Positions 52,305 through 64,000 of a DNA stretch of 64,000 nt are shown here, piece after piece. Numbering within the stretch: the first letter of the stretch is position 1; each line of letters starts with the position of its first letter. A program made the position numbers and the translations under genes. The notes beneath the pieces are model-generated. The model saw nothing but the letters and a program-made list of their open reading frames with translations. It was not told the origin of the DNA and searched no databases. Source of the DNA: Circinella umbellata (taxonomy: Eukaryota; Mucoromycota; Mucoromycetes; Mucorales; Lichtheimiaceae); the NCBI GenBank assembly GCA_025093555.1, contig JAIWNF010000004.1, positions 1,054,001 to 1,118,000 of the forward strand, given 5' to 3'.

Positions 52305-55300
52305 TTATTTAGTTGATTGATCCAATAAAAAATTAGTGGCTTTTCCTAAATCTTGATCATAGCGGTTCAATGCATCCTTTGCTTCTTTTTCCTTGAATCC
52401 CATCTTCAATAAATCATCCAAATTACTATTTCCGGAGGATGAGGTAGTTGTTTTTTGTGCTGTAGTTGCTGCTGTATCAAAATTACTAAAAGCATCTTCA
52501 AATCCATCAAAACCAGCTTCATCTGGTTTAACAGTTTGGGTATTATTATCACTTGATGCTCCTGCTGCCGTTACCCCTTTACTTGATGAACCACCAAAGA
52601 TAGAATCCCAATCATCTTCTTGCTTTTGCTCCTTCTTGATATTATTCCCCTCGCTGAATTCAAAACCTCCAAAATCAGTTGCCCAATTCAAATCATTTCC
52701 AGAGGAATTTTGGGCTTGTTCAACTCCTTTGTTCTTTTTCTCTTCTTCTTTTCCTTCTTGTTTTTCTTCTTGTCCTGCTGGCTTGTTCTCATTTTTGATA
52801 TTATCATCAAATACGCCAAAAGCATCATCAAATCCATCTGTTCCTGTTGTCGCTTCATTAAGCTGTTCAGAAGCAAATGGTGAATCAAAACCATCATTAC
52901 CAAAAACAGAGCTTGATTGTTGTTGTACTGGTGAAGTAATAGATGCTGCTTTATTGGCTGGTGGTGGTGGTGGTGGGGCCCGGGGTTTTTTTGAAGATGT
53001 TGCTGCTAATGGGGTTGTTGGTGTTGACACATGACTTTGATCGGACGCTTGACGATGATGTCTACTTTGAGGAGGTGGCGGTGGTGGTGCAGGACGTGAA
53101 GATTTAGTTGCAGCTGTTGCGGGTACTGCAGTGGCAGTTTCAGGCGATGTAGCCCAACCAACAGGATCAAATACACTCAATGGACTGTCTTGTTTTTTCT
53201 TCTCTACTATGGGAGATGCTTGTTCGCTACCAAAGTTACCAAATATAGCATCGAAATCATTAGGTGCTGCGGCGATGGCGGGCGATTCTTTTGATGCAGT
53301 ATCATTTTCCGATTTAGGGGAAAATACATCAAAGAAATCATTGTTATTATTATTACTGTGCAACGAAGATGTTTCAGGAATTGGCACAGAAGATTCCTCT
53401 GCTCCTGTCTTTGTTGCATCTTGCTCCTCCTTCTTTTCTTCTTCATTAGTTGGAATCTCAATATCATCCGGTAACCCACGTTCTTCTTTGAAATCAGCCA
53501 AATCTCTTTTGGCTTGATCACGATCTTGTTCCGAAGCAGTGACTTGACGACGATTGATATCCAACATCATATTCTGTTGCTTCACTTGATTCCTCAATGC
53601 ATTTAAATCATTTATCAGTTGCTGTGTTTCTTCTTGAATCGTACGTACATTTTGTCTTAATCGTTCACTTTCCGTTCTACCTCCTTCCAAAGCTAGTTGT
53701 AGTTGCGCGATTTCATTTTGTGTTTTTGTCAATTGTTGTTGTGCGGATTCATGTTCTTGTGTCGCTTGAATAAATCCGGGTTTCTCATTTTCCAATTGTT
53801 GTTGCAATTCATTTAATTCTTTTAATTCGGCTTCATGTTGCATTTGCACTTGAGCCAATTGGGCTTGCAATTCTTGCTTTTGGTGTGATAGCTGTTCCAA
53901 TGTTTTATTGGCATCAATTTTTTGTCCCTGGATTTGGGGTGTGGACTGTTTAAAAGCAGAAATTTGGTTTTGTAATTGATTGACTTGGTTTGTATCTTGT
54001 GTAAGTTGATCATTATTACCAAAATCACCAAGTAAATCTTGATCATCAAATACATTTCCACCTAGCAACAAAATAATTTTGGTTATAATCACACTCTATA
54101 ATTATTTTCCCTCTTCTTTTTTTTTTCTTTTACCTGTCATTGCTGATGGTTGTACACTTGCAGCTGATAACCCAGTAACTTGTTGCTGTATCATTGCAGG
54201 ACTTTGTGCTATTTGTTGTTGTTGTGGATGAGGACTAGGTGGTATAAGGGTTTGTGGTAAAGTATTGGGTAGCGCATCCCCTTGGAGTCTTTTATGAATT
54301 AGATGCATAGCCACAGCAAATTGCTCTCTTGTTAGTCGTCCCTGTTGATTTGTGTCGGCTAAATCCCAAATATGAGCCAAATCATTCTCGGGTAAACGTG
54401 AATTTTTAAAAAATTCAACGGTTTCCGTCCCCTGAACAAATCCCGTTTTTTGTCCATCAATTTTATCGAAAAATGTATCAAATTGTGCTTTTTCCTGTGG
54501 CGTTACATCCCATTGTTGTTGTCCAACCATCGTACTCCCAGGTGTAGGGTTTCCATTAGAAAAGGCCATAGTACCCAATGAGTCAATGGTTTGTGAACGT
54601 TGAGGTTGTTGAGAAGGAGGGATATGGGGTGATGCCACAGCATGTTGTGGAGAAGGGGAAGGTTGTACAACGCTGGTATTGGTGTCACCATTAGCAGTTG
54701 CATAAACTGAAGACGGTAGCTCAGTTGGTAAGATTGAAAGCGTACCATCCATAAGCTTGGCAATATAATGCATAGCAATAGCAAATTCGGTTTGGTTTAA
54801 ATTACCAGCTTGACGTACATCGGCTAAGTTCCTGTTAATTCCATACGTTTTCTTCTTCGTTAACACTTTTTTTTATCAAAACTACCCAATCATTTCACGT
54901 CGTTTCCTTTCACAGCCAGACTGCTGAACAAATATATATATATAAAAAACTCGTTTACCATATTTGTCCCAATGTTTCATTAGATAATTTTGATTTCATA
55001 AAAATGCTCTTGGCATTGGTAGCATCAAGAACACCATCAACAGGTTGATGAACACGAAAAATGGATATATATTTTTCGCGTTCAGCAGGCGTTAGTTTCA
55101 TTCCTGGACCATCTGCTTGTTGTGGTTGTTTTTGAGTAGTAATAGCAGGACTATTGTTGCTGGGGATCGTCGATATTACAATATTATTATTATCCAATTT
55201 TAATCCTTCAAATTGCGGTAAAGGTACCGCTAAAATACCATTATTGAAATAAAGATGGTCTGTTAATGCCTTTTCTTTATAATCACCCCCTCGCCCTTTA

Positions 55301-55671
55301 ACGATATACTACATACATGTCGCAAGTACAGGTTCAGTCACTTCTTTTCCATGTTGGGCACAAGCAATTAATTTCAACGCAATAGCGAATGTCTCGGGTG
55401 TCAAATAACCCACATTATCACGATCGGCTGCTTCCCATATCTATTATTATTTTTAGTAACCTTCATTTTTAATGAATTTATTTTCATCATGTTGATTAAT
55501 AATTTATATATTTACATCAGATAAGATTTGATTGGGTACACCAGAAGTAGCAAAAAATTGTACAGCTTCGAGACCAGTTACAACATCTTGCTGACTACGA
55601 CTTGTAGCACGAAAATATTGAGTATAAGCGCTTAATTCATGGGGTGTCAAATAAGATTCCCACGATGACAT
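52305..55671 (-). CDS. EDE1: EH-domain endocytic scaffold (Ede1/Eps15 family)
   Basis: Early endocytic scaffold that gathers adaptors at nascent sites. Five minus-strand exons (55516-55671, 55317-55440, 54959-55259, 54134-54831, 52305-54061) give 1011 residues. Three EH domains are visible: residues 5-90 (WESYLTPHELSAYTQYF, IWEAADRDNVGYLTPETFAI), about 145-240 (IWNLADVRQAGNLNQTEFAI) and about 300-380 (IWDLADTNQQGRLTREQFAV). Each carries the EH-type calcium-loop-like D/N-rich segment. A long coiled coil follows (about 435-610), then an acidic Pro-rich region with Phe/Trp motifs (WATDFGGFEF, WDSIFGG). A C-terminal UBA domain ends the protein (LDDLLKMGFKEKEAKDALNR). The order EH-EH-EH, coil, UBA is diagnostic of Ede1. 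Its partner Syp1 is at 22397-25605. Confidence 0.95.
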
Positions 55672-56295
55672 ATTGTATATTTATATATTTATATATTTAA
55701 GTATAAAGGAAAGTAGAAAGAGAAAAGGGAGAAAGAAAAAAGAAAGAAAAAAGAGGGAAAAGAGGGTAAGCTTAATAATAAGTGATAAAAATAGAGAGAG
55801 CTAAATGGTCTACGCGGTGCCGTTATGCTTAAATTCAACGCCTGCCAAGTTTTCAAATTTGGAAATATCCCATGTTTAAATTCATTTTAATGGAAAACGG
55901 TGAGATTGTCTACTATTAGTTGGAATACAATGCATTCACATACCATTATGTCTATCTATATTTATAATTAACCATACTCAAACTAGTATGAATAAAAAAA
56001 GAGGAATAGCTGTAAGCTACAATACTTTTTATTTTTAATTGTCATAACAAAAAGAGGTGATGATACACTTTTTTAAAAAATTGAAACATACAGTAATGGT
56101 TTCTTTATCTGTGTGTGATGTATTAGGTTCATATCAGATGAGTCTGGTAGCCTTCTTTTTTTCGGTAATATTGTTGTCCATGATGAAAAGGTATAAAAAA
56201 AATATGGAGAGAGAGAGAGAGAAGATTATTGAACTAAATACAACAATTTTTTTAACTCTTTAAATACATAATAATACGGGATGAATGAATTATTG
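55672..56295. other. Intergenic region
   Basis: This is the EDE1 promoter side, with A/G-rich purine runs near 55705-55765, and the 3' flank of the Pin4-like gene. No gene is seen. Confidence 0.7.
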
Positions 56296-57926
56296 TTAAA
56301 TCTTGACTCCGGGGGTTTGACACACGCAAGTTGCACGTCTACCCAAATGAGCAAAATGTTTTCGTGTTTCGAAATTTTTATCTGGTTCTGGTCCACGTGG
56401 CTGTCTAATAGGACGAATGACAGAAACATACTCATTACTGTTATTGCTGTTATTGTTGCCATAGTTACCGTTGCTACCAGACGATGACGATGGTGGAAAG
56501 TCTAAGTTACTATGGAGATAAAGATAGAGAGCCAGAAGTCAATATAGTGTATTGTTTCAATATGATATGTATAAAAAACTTACATCCTCAAAGACCTTCT
56601 TTGTCCTTCGCGTAACGAGGGTGGACCTTCCCGTTGCTGCTGTGGCTGTTGTGGTTGATGTTGTTCATTAGGTTCTTGATATAAGGATGATTTGAGCTAA
56701 TAACAATATCATAATTGAGTATTGTTGTTGCTGCTGATTAATAACAACTTTTAAAAAATATTATTATTCAAATAACATAAATGAACAAATAAAAAAAACG
56801 TACAGTATCAGTAGGATTTCTAGTAACATGCATAAATCGCACAGGATAAATTCCTTCCGCAAAATGACCTAAACCAAGTGATCCAGCAATAATATGGGCA
56901 TCTCGACGACGTTTTCCATTCAAATGAGGGATCACTAATTCTTCGTCATTTGATTTTTTAAATTGTTTGATTTTTTTTATCAATCCTTGAACAATTGGAT
57001 CATCCAAATCCAACGAATCAACTAATAATATTAAGAAAAAAAAGCAATACAAAAATTAATGGTGTGATTATTATTGAATAAACATCCTCTCCTTCCCAAA
57101 AGAAAAAAAGCTTACGGTCATTATTACTATCCACACCATTAGTAATATTTTTCGGTGGGGTTGTTGGTAACTGTTGGCGAATGTCATCATATCCACTTCT
57201 TGTTCGGCGACTTGGCGAAGAAAGTGACGGAGACACGCTATTGTTAATATTATTATCACCACTAGCAATTGCCAACTGACGAAGAGCTACCTCCAATTCT
57301 TCCTTCTTCCGCTCATCCTCTACTTTCTCTGCTGTTGTACCAGATGATGAATTTGGCAACATACGTTTAAATTCGGCACGAAGTTGTCGACCATTGATGG
57401 TCATCTTATTGATCGCTTGAGTCGATTCCAATGCAAGCTCGTGGGTTCGATAATTAGCAAATGCAAGACCACGGAAAACACCATTATCAAAATGATAGTT
57501 CATTGCATAAGGCTGAGGTACATTTTGACTTTCCTATAATATGCATAAATATGTGTATTAAGTCACAAATTATCCATCCACATTACTTGTATAAAACAGA
57601 TAAATATATAGTATATAAACGTACAAGTAACATAAGTAACGCGTCTCGCTTGATCGAAAATGGGATGTTTTTAATTACAATGGCTGTCGGCACAATTTGG
57701 TCAGGGTCATTATTATCATTAGATTTGGCTAAAGGTGGGGTGCACGGTGGGGAAGATGACCCACTTTCATCCGACATTGCCACTGCTGATTCTTGCTATC
57801 ATAATTCATATATTTCAAATATTGATGAATAATTGTCCCTTTTGTTTTCAGTACATAAATATACACACTTCCTTCTTTTCAATTTTATACAATTTTGTAA
57901 ATGTTAAAATTTACCTTTTCCTTCAT
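56296..57926 (-). CDS. PIN4: RNA-binding protein with RRM and R3H domains (Pin4/Cip family)
   Basis: Six minus-strand exons (57915-57926, 57625-57795, 57116-57533, 56804-57021, 56584-56696, 56296-56509) give 381 residues. The RRM (about 40-120) has the family-specific blocks TAIVIKNIPFSIKRDALL and YAMNYHFDNGVFRGLAFANY, very close to Pin4. An R3H-type segment (about 200-255) has the R-x3-H motif in KRRRDAHIIAGSLGLGH. The C-terminus contains Gln and Asn runs and ends near RRATCVCQTPGVKI. Pin4-type proteins bind RNA and are phosphorylated in cell-cycle or stress signalling. The first coding exon is only 12 bases (MKEK), and ATG 57777 in exon 2 is an in-frame alternative start that loses ten residues. 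The first exon is inferred from splice consensus and phase; the rest is firm. Confidence 0.87.
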
Positions 57927-58089
57927 TGTTGCTTGTTGTCTGGTTTTCTTTTTTTTTAGTTTTTTATTCGTTAAAAAAAGTAGCTAGCGTTATAAATTAT
58001 ATATATATATAAAAGTAGAGAGGGGTGGGAGAAAGGGTGGATGGGGAGAGAAGGAAGAAGGGAGAAGAGGGAAGGGAAAAAGAGAAAAG

Positions 58090-58121
<32 letters not shown>

Positions 58122-59736
58122 TGGAAGAGGAACCAAAAAGTGAAAAACAAGAAGAAACCTCAAAAGTCTTTTTTTTATGCGTCAACAGCACCTTTTTTTT
58201 GAAACTTAGAGACTGAGTTTTTTGTTATTATTATTTTCTCCCCATGTTCCCATTTGCGTTTTTCCAGATTAGTTAGATAATAAGCTATGACTTGAGACTC
58301 TAACTATATATGCTCATGTCTTCTTTTTTAAATACAGTATGAAAAGAAAATGCTAAAAAAAATTGTATATTAATAAGCGTACGACTTATTTTAAATACTG
58401 TCTACTTTAAGTGTGCCATATATAATGTAGTAGTGGCTGGAAAGATTGCTAAATAGCTATATATTTTTAGTTACAATTACAAAATAATAATATCACGCTA
58501 TTAGTATTTAGTTATATTATTATGATTCGATTCTTTAAGCGAATTACCTTTTTTGAAGGCAAAATAAACCGCCGGTTAGCTGTGATTATAAATATTGCTT
58601 TTATACAGAAAGAGTCTTTCTTTTATTGTTATTACGGGATATTTCACGAATTGTTCTAAAATTTAAATATTAGAAACTTAGAATCGTAGGCCAGAAATAA
58701 TAATAAAAAAAACCTCAGTCCCTCTTTATTTGTTGTTGCTATATGCTTCATCGTTTGGTAATAGCGGTAGTTTGATTTTATGTGAACCGTTTAGATTATT
58801 TACATCGATTAGCTTATATATATACATATATGACGCTACAACACTCTTTATTTTTCTGTAATAACTTACTATCATTTATTACATAGTTATCCCATCTTTA
58901 TCAATCAACTTATACTAGGCTGGCATTTTGAGACTTAATAATGTACGGAAGAATGAATAACAAGTACTAATCCCATCTTTTTCTAGTAATCCTGTAAGCC
59001 AAGTATTTCGTTGGCTTTAGATAAATATAATTAGTATAATAGTAGCGATGTCGCACAAGTAATTTATAAATTCAAGTCTTGATATATGTACAATGATTCC
59101 ATCCTCAATGTTCGCTTTTGCTTTGTGTTAGCTTGGTTAGCTCAGTTTTTGTTTTTACTATTAACAGAGCAAATATTGGGTGGAGAATAAAACGAATCTC
59201 GTTTGTAAGTTTACTAACATTTGGGAGTGGAGGCGCTGTATACACACATATATATAGTCCTCTGTATTTTATGGTAAGATATCCATGATGTAGAAGATTA
59301 CTAATGACATACATCCGGATATTTTTCTGCCGTTACATTTGGAGCTTATAGTATATATACAGATTAAAATCTTTAGCTCCTGTAGTGTTCAAAAACAAAC
59401 TTTAAATCTGCATTGCTTATACTATCAACACACATGTTAGACACTGATAATGCTCTTTAAGATTACATGGAACAAACGCTCGCTGATTCTTACATTGTAG
59501 TATATAATCTTGTTGTTACAAATACAACTACTACTGGCAATGCCAAAAATACATGATCTTGCCTATCGAATTATGGAGAAATCTCCGTTAGACCTTTAAG
59601 TAATCATAGAATAAAGAACTGGAGAAGATTTGATTTTGATGCCTTCTGTTTTATGCTTGCTTTCTGGCGAACTATTAATTGGCGACCACTGGCTCTAATG
59701 CTATGCTTGTAAACTCAAACTATTCAGTAACTACAT
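57927..59736. other. AT-rich intergenic region with poly-A tract
   Basis: This 1.8 kb includes a purine-only stretch (about 58020-58118) ending in 29 consecutive A residues (58090-58118). No gene is recognised. Confidence 0.6.
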
Positions 59737-59795
59737 CACTTAGGGAATATATATTCCACAAAAGCTCCAATTTTTTCCAAAAAAAGTCCAACTCC
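59737..59795 (+). repeat. Left terminal inverted repeat
   Basis: It starts CACTTAGGGAATATATATTC and contains a small palindrome, GGAATATATATTCC. It is matched in inverse orientation at 61558-61616. Confidence 0.65.
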
Positions 59796-60141
59796 AGAAT
59801 AGCTATTCGCAACTTAATCAGTTGGATGTTTTTTGGAAGTTAGTTTGAAAGCTTTCTGGAAATTTTTTAGAAAAAAATGGAAATACGTAATATATACTAG
59901 TAATCGAACATAGAATAGTGATATAAAATAGGTAATTAAATAGATTATAATAGATTGATTTTATTGCGTATGGATATCATGCCAAAATTTAATTTATTTG
60001 AATATATAAAAATGTAGCAACAGTAATAAAAGAAAAAACAATAATTTTTTCTGCTCTAATTTTTTCTTCTTCGTCTTATTGTTTCTGTTTGTTACCGGGT
60101 TGCTTCTTATTAGTAAAATATCTTCTTTTAATGCTTGTTTT

Positions 60142-60441
60142 CTAGTCACTATCGCGTTTGTCGTAATGAATAATTTTTTGTACTTGTTTTGTTTTTATCG
60201 ATTTACACCTTGATACAATAGACTTTTCTTTGCTAAAGTCTTTGAACTCTTGTTCTTCATCGATGTCTTCACAGTTTCGTCCTTTGTCAGCGTTAAAGCT
60301 TTGTTCTTCGTCAATGTCGTCTTCATCATCATCATCCTTATTTTCGTTGCCAACACTTTCATCATAAACGTAATATTCATAATTATCTGAATTATTATGA
60401 CTTTTAAAACTAGTGGTACTAGTACAGTCATTTTGATACAT
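60142..60441 (-). CDS. Hypothetical acidic protein inside the TIR element
   Basis: An uninterrupted frame of 99 residues starting MYQNDCTSTTSFKSHNN. The middle is strongly acidic and contains two similar units, DDIDEEQSF and EDIDEEQEF. The C-terminus is basic (KTKQVQKIIHYDKR). It has no recognisable domain and no clear upstream exon. It could be a fragment of an element-encoded gene or chance, and I rate it low. Confidence 0.25.
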   Translation of the reverse strand: MYQNDCTSTTSFKSHNNSDNYEYYVYDESVGNENKDDDDEDDIDEEQSFNADKGRNCEDIDEEQEFKDFSKEKSIVSRCKSIKTKQVQKIIHYDKRDSD

Positions 60442-61557
60442 ACTTGTTATTCTTTTGTTGGTTTTAAGCGCTCTTGAGTATTATTTGGTTTATTGCTGTC
60501 TACAACAAGTTAATAAAATTATCAAAAAAGAACTGTTAATATATTTTACGTATCAGGGTCATTTAATCAAATTTGTGCATATTCAAATTAAATTGTGCCT
60601 AGATTTACCAGTATGAGGCGCACATTTCAAAATACACATAATCCTATCGAATCATATAGGTAATTTTTTTTCTGGCAAAAAAAGAAAGAAGGAATAGCAC
60701 TATATCTGTCACGAAATAAATGTTTACAATGAATGGCGTGGATAAAAAAAAAAACACGAAAAAACAAACGGAGGAAAAAGAAGTGAGAATAGACCATACT
60801 ATCCTGTATCTTTTTTTTTTCTTTTATACGTATGTTTGGTTTTTCAATTATTACGCGACCTATTATGATCCTTGATGAGCTACTGTCATTTATTGGTTTT
60901 GTATTTTTGTGGTTGTTGATTTTCAAGAATGTTGGGTAAATGCTCACAGATCTTGTTATTAGTTTTAATCTCTTTATACTCCTTTGACTTTGCTAGTTAA
61001 GATTCTACGTAAGGTCAGTATACATTCGTGAAACGGCCAGAGATAACTTAACTATGACATCCACTGTATCATTTATTTACTTTATTATTAGTAATTTTAC
61101 TATTTGTACTTTTATTGACTTTTTTTTTATGAAGACACCATGGTGATATTGAAAAAAAAATACCGAGTTGAAGAAAGAGAAAGAGATGCTCCGAGTTAGG
61201 ATTATTGAGAAAAAAAATTACTCATCATGTCTGTCCCCAATCAATGGTAGACTGTTAAATATCAGACTATACAAACCTGTTTTAGATAACTGAATAAACA
61301 AACAACAGTGATAAATAAATATTAGTGAAGCATATGACTATATCATAAACATATAATATTCTATTATTCATTTTTTGCACGTGTAGAAATGTATATTTAA
61401 ACGGTTGTTATGATTTATATACTCGAGAATTCATGTATAGAAGCGTTTTACATGATTTGAACGACCTTTTTTTCTAATCGAACGGGGATGGAGTTTTTCT
61501 AGAAAAAAGTGGAGTTTTGAAAAATATATTTTCTGGAGAAGAAATGCATATTTTTTG

Positions 61558-61616
61558 GAATTTGGACACTTTTTGGAAAAAATTGAATTTTTTGTGGAAT
61601 ATTAATTCCCTAAGTG
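61558..61616 (-). repeat. Right terminal inverted repeat
   Basis: On the minus strand it starts CACTTAGGGAATTAATATTC. It is the partner of the repeat at 59737-59795 and also contains an internal palindrome, GGAATTAATATTCC. Confidence 0.65.
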
Positions 61617-64000
61617 CATGCGCCTTTGTCAGAATGACTACAATTATAACGAGGCGATGTTTAATACTCATTATATTGCTACTATTGTCGTCACATGTGG
61701 CGACGTTGATGTATTGGACGGCACTTGTATAGCCTATAAAATGTTGTTTAATCATGACAGCAACATCAATAGTGGTTTTAAAAAAACGCACACCATAAAA
61801 ATGACTTGGTATGCCCCAACATCTTTGTGTTGTATTACAGCGAGACGGCTCGCTTTTTTTTATACACAACAAACTATTAAAAGTAGACGGGTATGTCCCA
61901 AAAAAGTTGTAACGTTATTACATTATCCGAGCGATTATTTGCACTCTTTTAACAAAACTCGGCATGTATCAACAATTCCCCGAGCTGCTTCAACATTGAT
62001 GCAAAACTTGATGAAGCTTCTTCTAACTGTACGAATTACACTTCTTTCCCTTCTTCTAAAATAGTATAAGAAAAGCTAATAATGTAGTATTAAATTATCT
62101 TTCTTATTTTACAAATGATCGATGACGGTTAATTCCCTGTTTTTCTATTCCACTAACAGTAACCAATATCATAACATTATTATAGCCCCATTCCCATTTT
62201 TATCAGCCTCATATGATCCTGAGCGGCTCTTGACTTTCTTACTATTCACTTCGTTCCATTACCCCCGTGATTATCCCATGTCAAATATGTCTGACTACCT
62301 TGGCGCTGTGGCTGTTTGAAATATCAAATAAAATTGAATCAAACATATATGGAAAAGATGTTGCTCTTGAGATAGTGATGCTGTATTTCAAATATACTTT
62401 CAAATAACGGTCTGTTGACGTAAGCTATTTTAATTTGAGTATACGGGAAACATACAGGCAAAAATATAAACCATTCATTTGAGATCTTTTAAATATTATG
62501 AAGCCTGTTATTATAGCATACCTTGAACCTGTATTATTAAGGACAGTATGTATTATAGAATTGTTCTAAGACAATTCATCCAAATATTGATAAATGAGAC
62601 CTATTTAGCATCTCTATAATTTTATTCAGGCGATTAAAACCGAAGATGTATGTCTTGAAGCAGAAATAATCGCATAGGATAAAAAGCAATATTTAGGTTA
62701 CAAAAGTTAATAGTAATTAATTTATTTGTTAATTGTCATATTCTATGCTTCTCCTATCTCTTTTTCTATCCCTTTATATTTTTCTCTTTGAACCATTCTT
62801 CTTTTATCTACTCTTTCTTTCAAAAGAATGTTTATAGTTTGTAATATAATATACAAGTGAAATTAGGTCTGAACTTGCTATAGTATAAGCAATTTTGTTC
62901 TTATAAAAAGAAAATCCGGCTCATAAACTATATATAAACATATGTACAATATTTAAGAATTGTATACAAAACGTACATTTTATATAATATTTTATAAATA
63001 ATAATAAATATAATACATGAAAAAATGGCTAAGAGGAAGCTGGTTATGTGGTATGCATATTGTATCTATAATTGAAATGTTTAAAGATAAAAATGTGTTT
63101 TTATAGGGTTGGAAAGGGGCATTTGCCGTTTCCGCTTTGGTAAAATCCCTTGGCTAGTATATAACAGTAGTAGTAAAGTCGTTTTATAAAAAAAAGTTAT
63201 AATTCCACGACTTGCTACTAATAATAATAAGCTTGTAACAAAACAATATAATACATAAGATAAGTTATAAGATAAATGAAATGCAGGTAATTATAGTAAA
63301 TATTTATATGCTGAACACTGTGTTATAGTGCTGTTAGTAGAATGATATGCTAACGTCGAGCTTATTCTAGTTGCGTGGTAGAAAACAAATCGATGATGTA
63401 CTGATGGTATAATTATTCTGCATCCAAACACTTGTTGTAAAGTTGCTCGTAACAGTGATGTTCTTCAACTGTTTAGTTGAGGCATATCTAATTGAATATA
63501 AACATAAACCATGCGTTAGGAATATTTGCATAATAGTATTACAATGATTTTTTATACACCTCTATAAAATTACATACAGTGGCTGCACAATAATAAGAAG
63601 AAATAAAGTATGTGTGTGGAAAATAAATAATGTGTAGTTATGCGAGCCAAGAAAATGAAAATAGAATAAAAAAAAATTTTGACATTTCGTTAGCAATCAA
63701 AAAGAAGAAAAGAGTATTATTACTATTACCGCCATTATTTTGATAGATTATAATAAATATTTACACAATTACTCGAATTATGCTTATCTAATATTGAAAT
63801 TATTATTATCATAATAGATATTTTTACATTAGCTTAGTTTTTGAACAGAATTTCTCTTTATTTTTGACAAATACAGTAATATACGGAATGGCTATATTTT
63901 CTTACCGGAACCACACAAATAACAATAAGTTGTGCTTGTCTTTTTTGGCATTATTGAATTTTAATAATAGTGACTGGGTCAACCAAGAAACTTTTGCACC
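61617..64000. other. Gene-poor right end of the window
   Basis: A stretch at about 61618-62064 is open on the + strand for 149 codons and partly open on the minus strand, but neither translation resembles a known domain. It may be an old repeat. The rest is AT-rich with no recognisable gene. Confidence 0.5.

Larger units (their letters stand above)
59737..61616. mobile_element. Terminal-inverted-repeat element, probably a non-autonomous DNA transposon
   Basis: The two ends are inverted copies over about 59 bases. Both begin CACTTAGGGAAT, continue through ATATTCCACAAAA and CAATTTTTTCCAAAAA, and differ at about ten positions. CAT lies immediately outside both ends (59734-59736 and 61617-61619), a possible 3-base target duplication. 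CACT termini with a 3-base duplication are features of CACTA-type elements, although CACTA itself is not matched exactly. I recognised no transposase inside; the longest frame is a 99-residue acidic one. Confidence 0.6.

Noticed and set aside
52393..53517. Long plus-strand open frames
   Set aside because: They are antisense to the EDE1 coding exon; Ser/Pro/Ala-rich antisense reading of Gln/Asp codons explains their length.
58090..58118. 29-base poly-A tract as a retrotransposed poly-A tail
   Set aside because: It ends a purine-only stretch with no upstream gene copy and no flanking duplication.

Overview
The window is AT-rich nuclear DNA of a filamentous fungus. Genes are split by short GT-AG introns (mostly 50-130 bases), and the proteins carry Asn, Gln and Ser runs. 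A fungal Zn2Cys6 regulator, an Ede1/Syp1 endocytic pair and an EF-hand alternative NADH dehydrogenase sit beside a propionyl-CoA carboxylase beta subunit, which is uncommon in Dikarya. I infer an early-diverging fungus, most likely Mucoromycota (Mucorales); no marker here proves the genus. There are no bacterial-type operons and no CRISPR array, and I recognised no rRNA or tRNA gene.

Layout: 1-3832 coatomer beta (SEC26, first codons missing at the left edge), then convergent ATP synthase delta (ATP16, minus). 6289-8522 encodes a free-standing adenylating enzyme. 10881-13570 is an external NADH dehydrogenase, 15011-18595 an unidentified coiled-coil protein, 19006-21688 an anoctamin/Ist2-like membrane protein, 22397-25605 the F-BAR/muHD protein Syp1, and 26283-29995 transportin (Kap104). 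A sparser part follows: an XPG/FEN1-like nuclease (32402-34115), a small basic protein (36248-36706) and a Zn2Cys6 regulator (37335-40830, minus). After a 6.1 kb gene desert with decayed repeats come PCC beta (46932-49057), then three minus-strand genes: an Sst2/FlbA-type RGS protein, Ede1 and a Pin4-like RRM/R3H protein. The last 6 kb has no convincing host gene but holds a 1.88 kb terminal-inverted-repeat element.

Themes: Sec26 (COPI traffic), Syp1 and Ede1 (early endocytic sites) and an Ist2-like protein (ER-plasma membrane contact or lipid scrambling) serve membrane traffic. ATP16, the NADH dehydrogenase and PCC beta are mitochondrial. The arrangement looks like ordinary fungal synteny, not a functional cluster.

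The least ordinary sequence is in the gene-poor parts. At 45112-45925 a pseudogene is interrupted by a 150-base insert flanked by a 13-base direct repeat; removing the insert and one repeat copy puts the reading frame back in register, and a diverged relative of the insert lies 1.5 kb upstream. At 59737-61616 is an element with about 59-base inverted ends starting CACTTAGGG and a possible 3-base target duplication. Intron 1 of the coiled-coil gene carries a pure CT run of 86 repeats. Exon boundaries were inferred by eye from splice consensus, reading phase and family resemblance, and the total phase was checked for each multi-exon gene.
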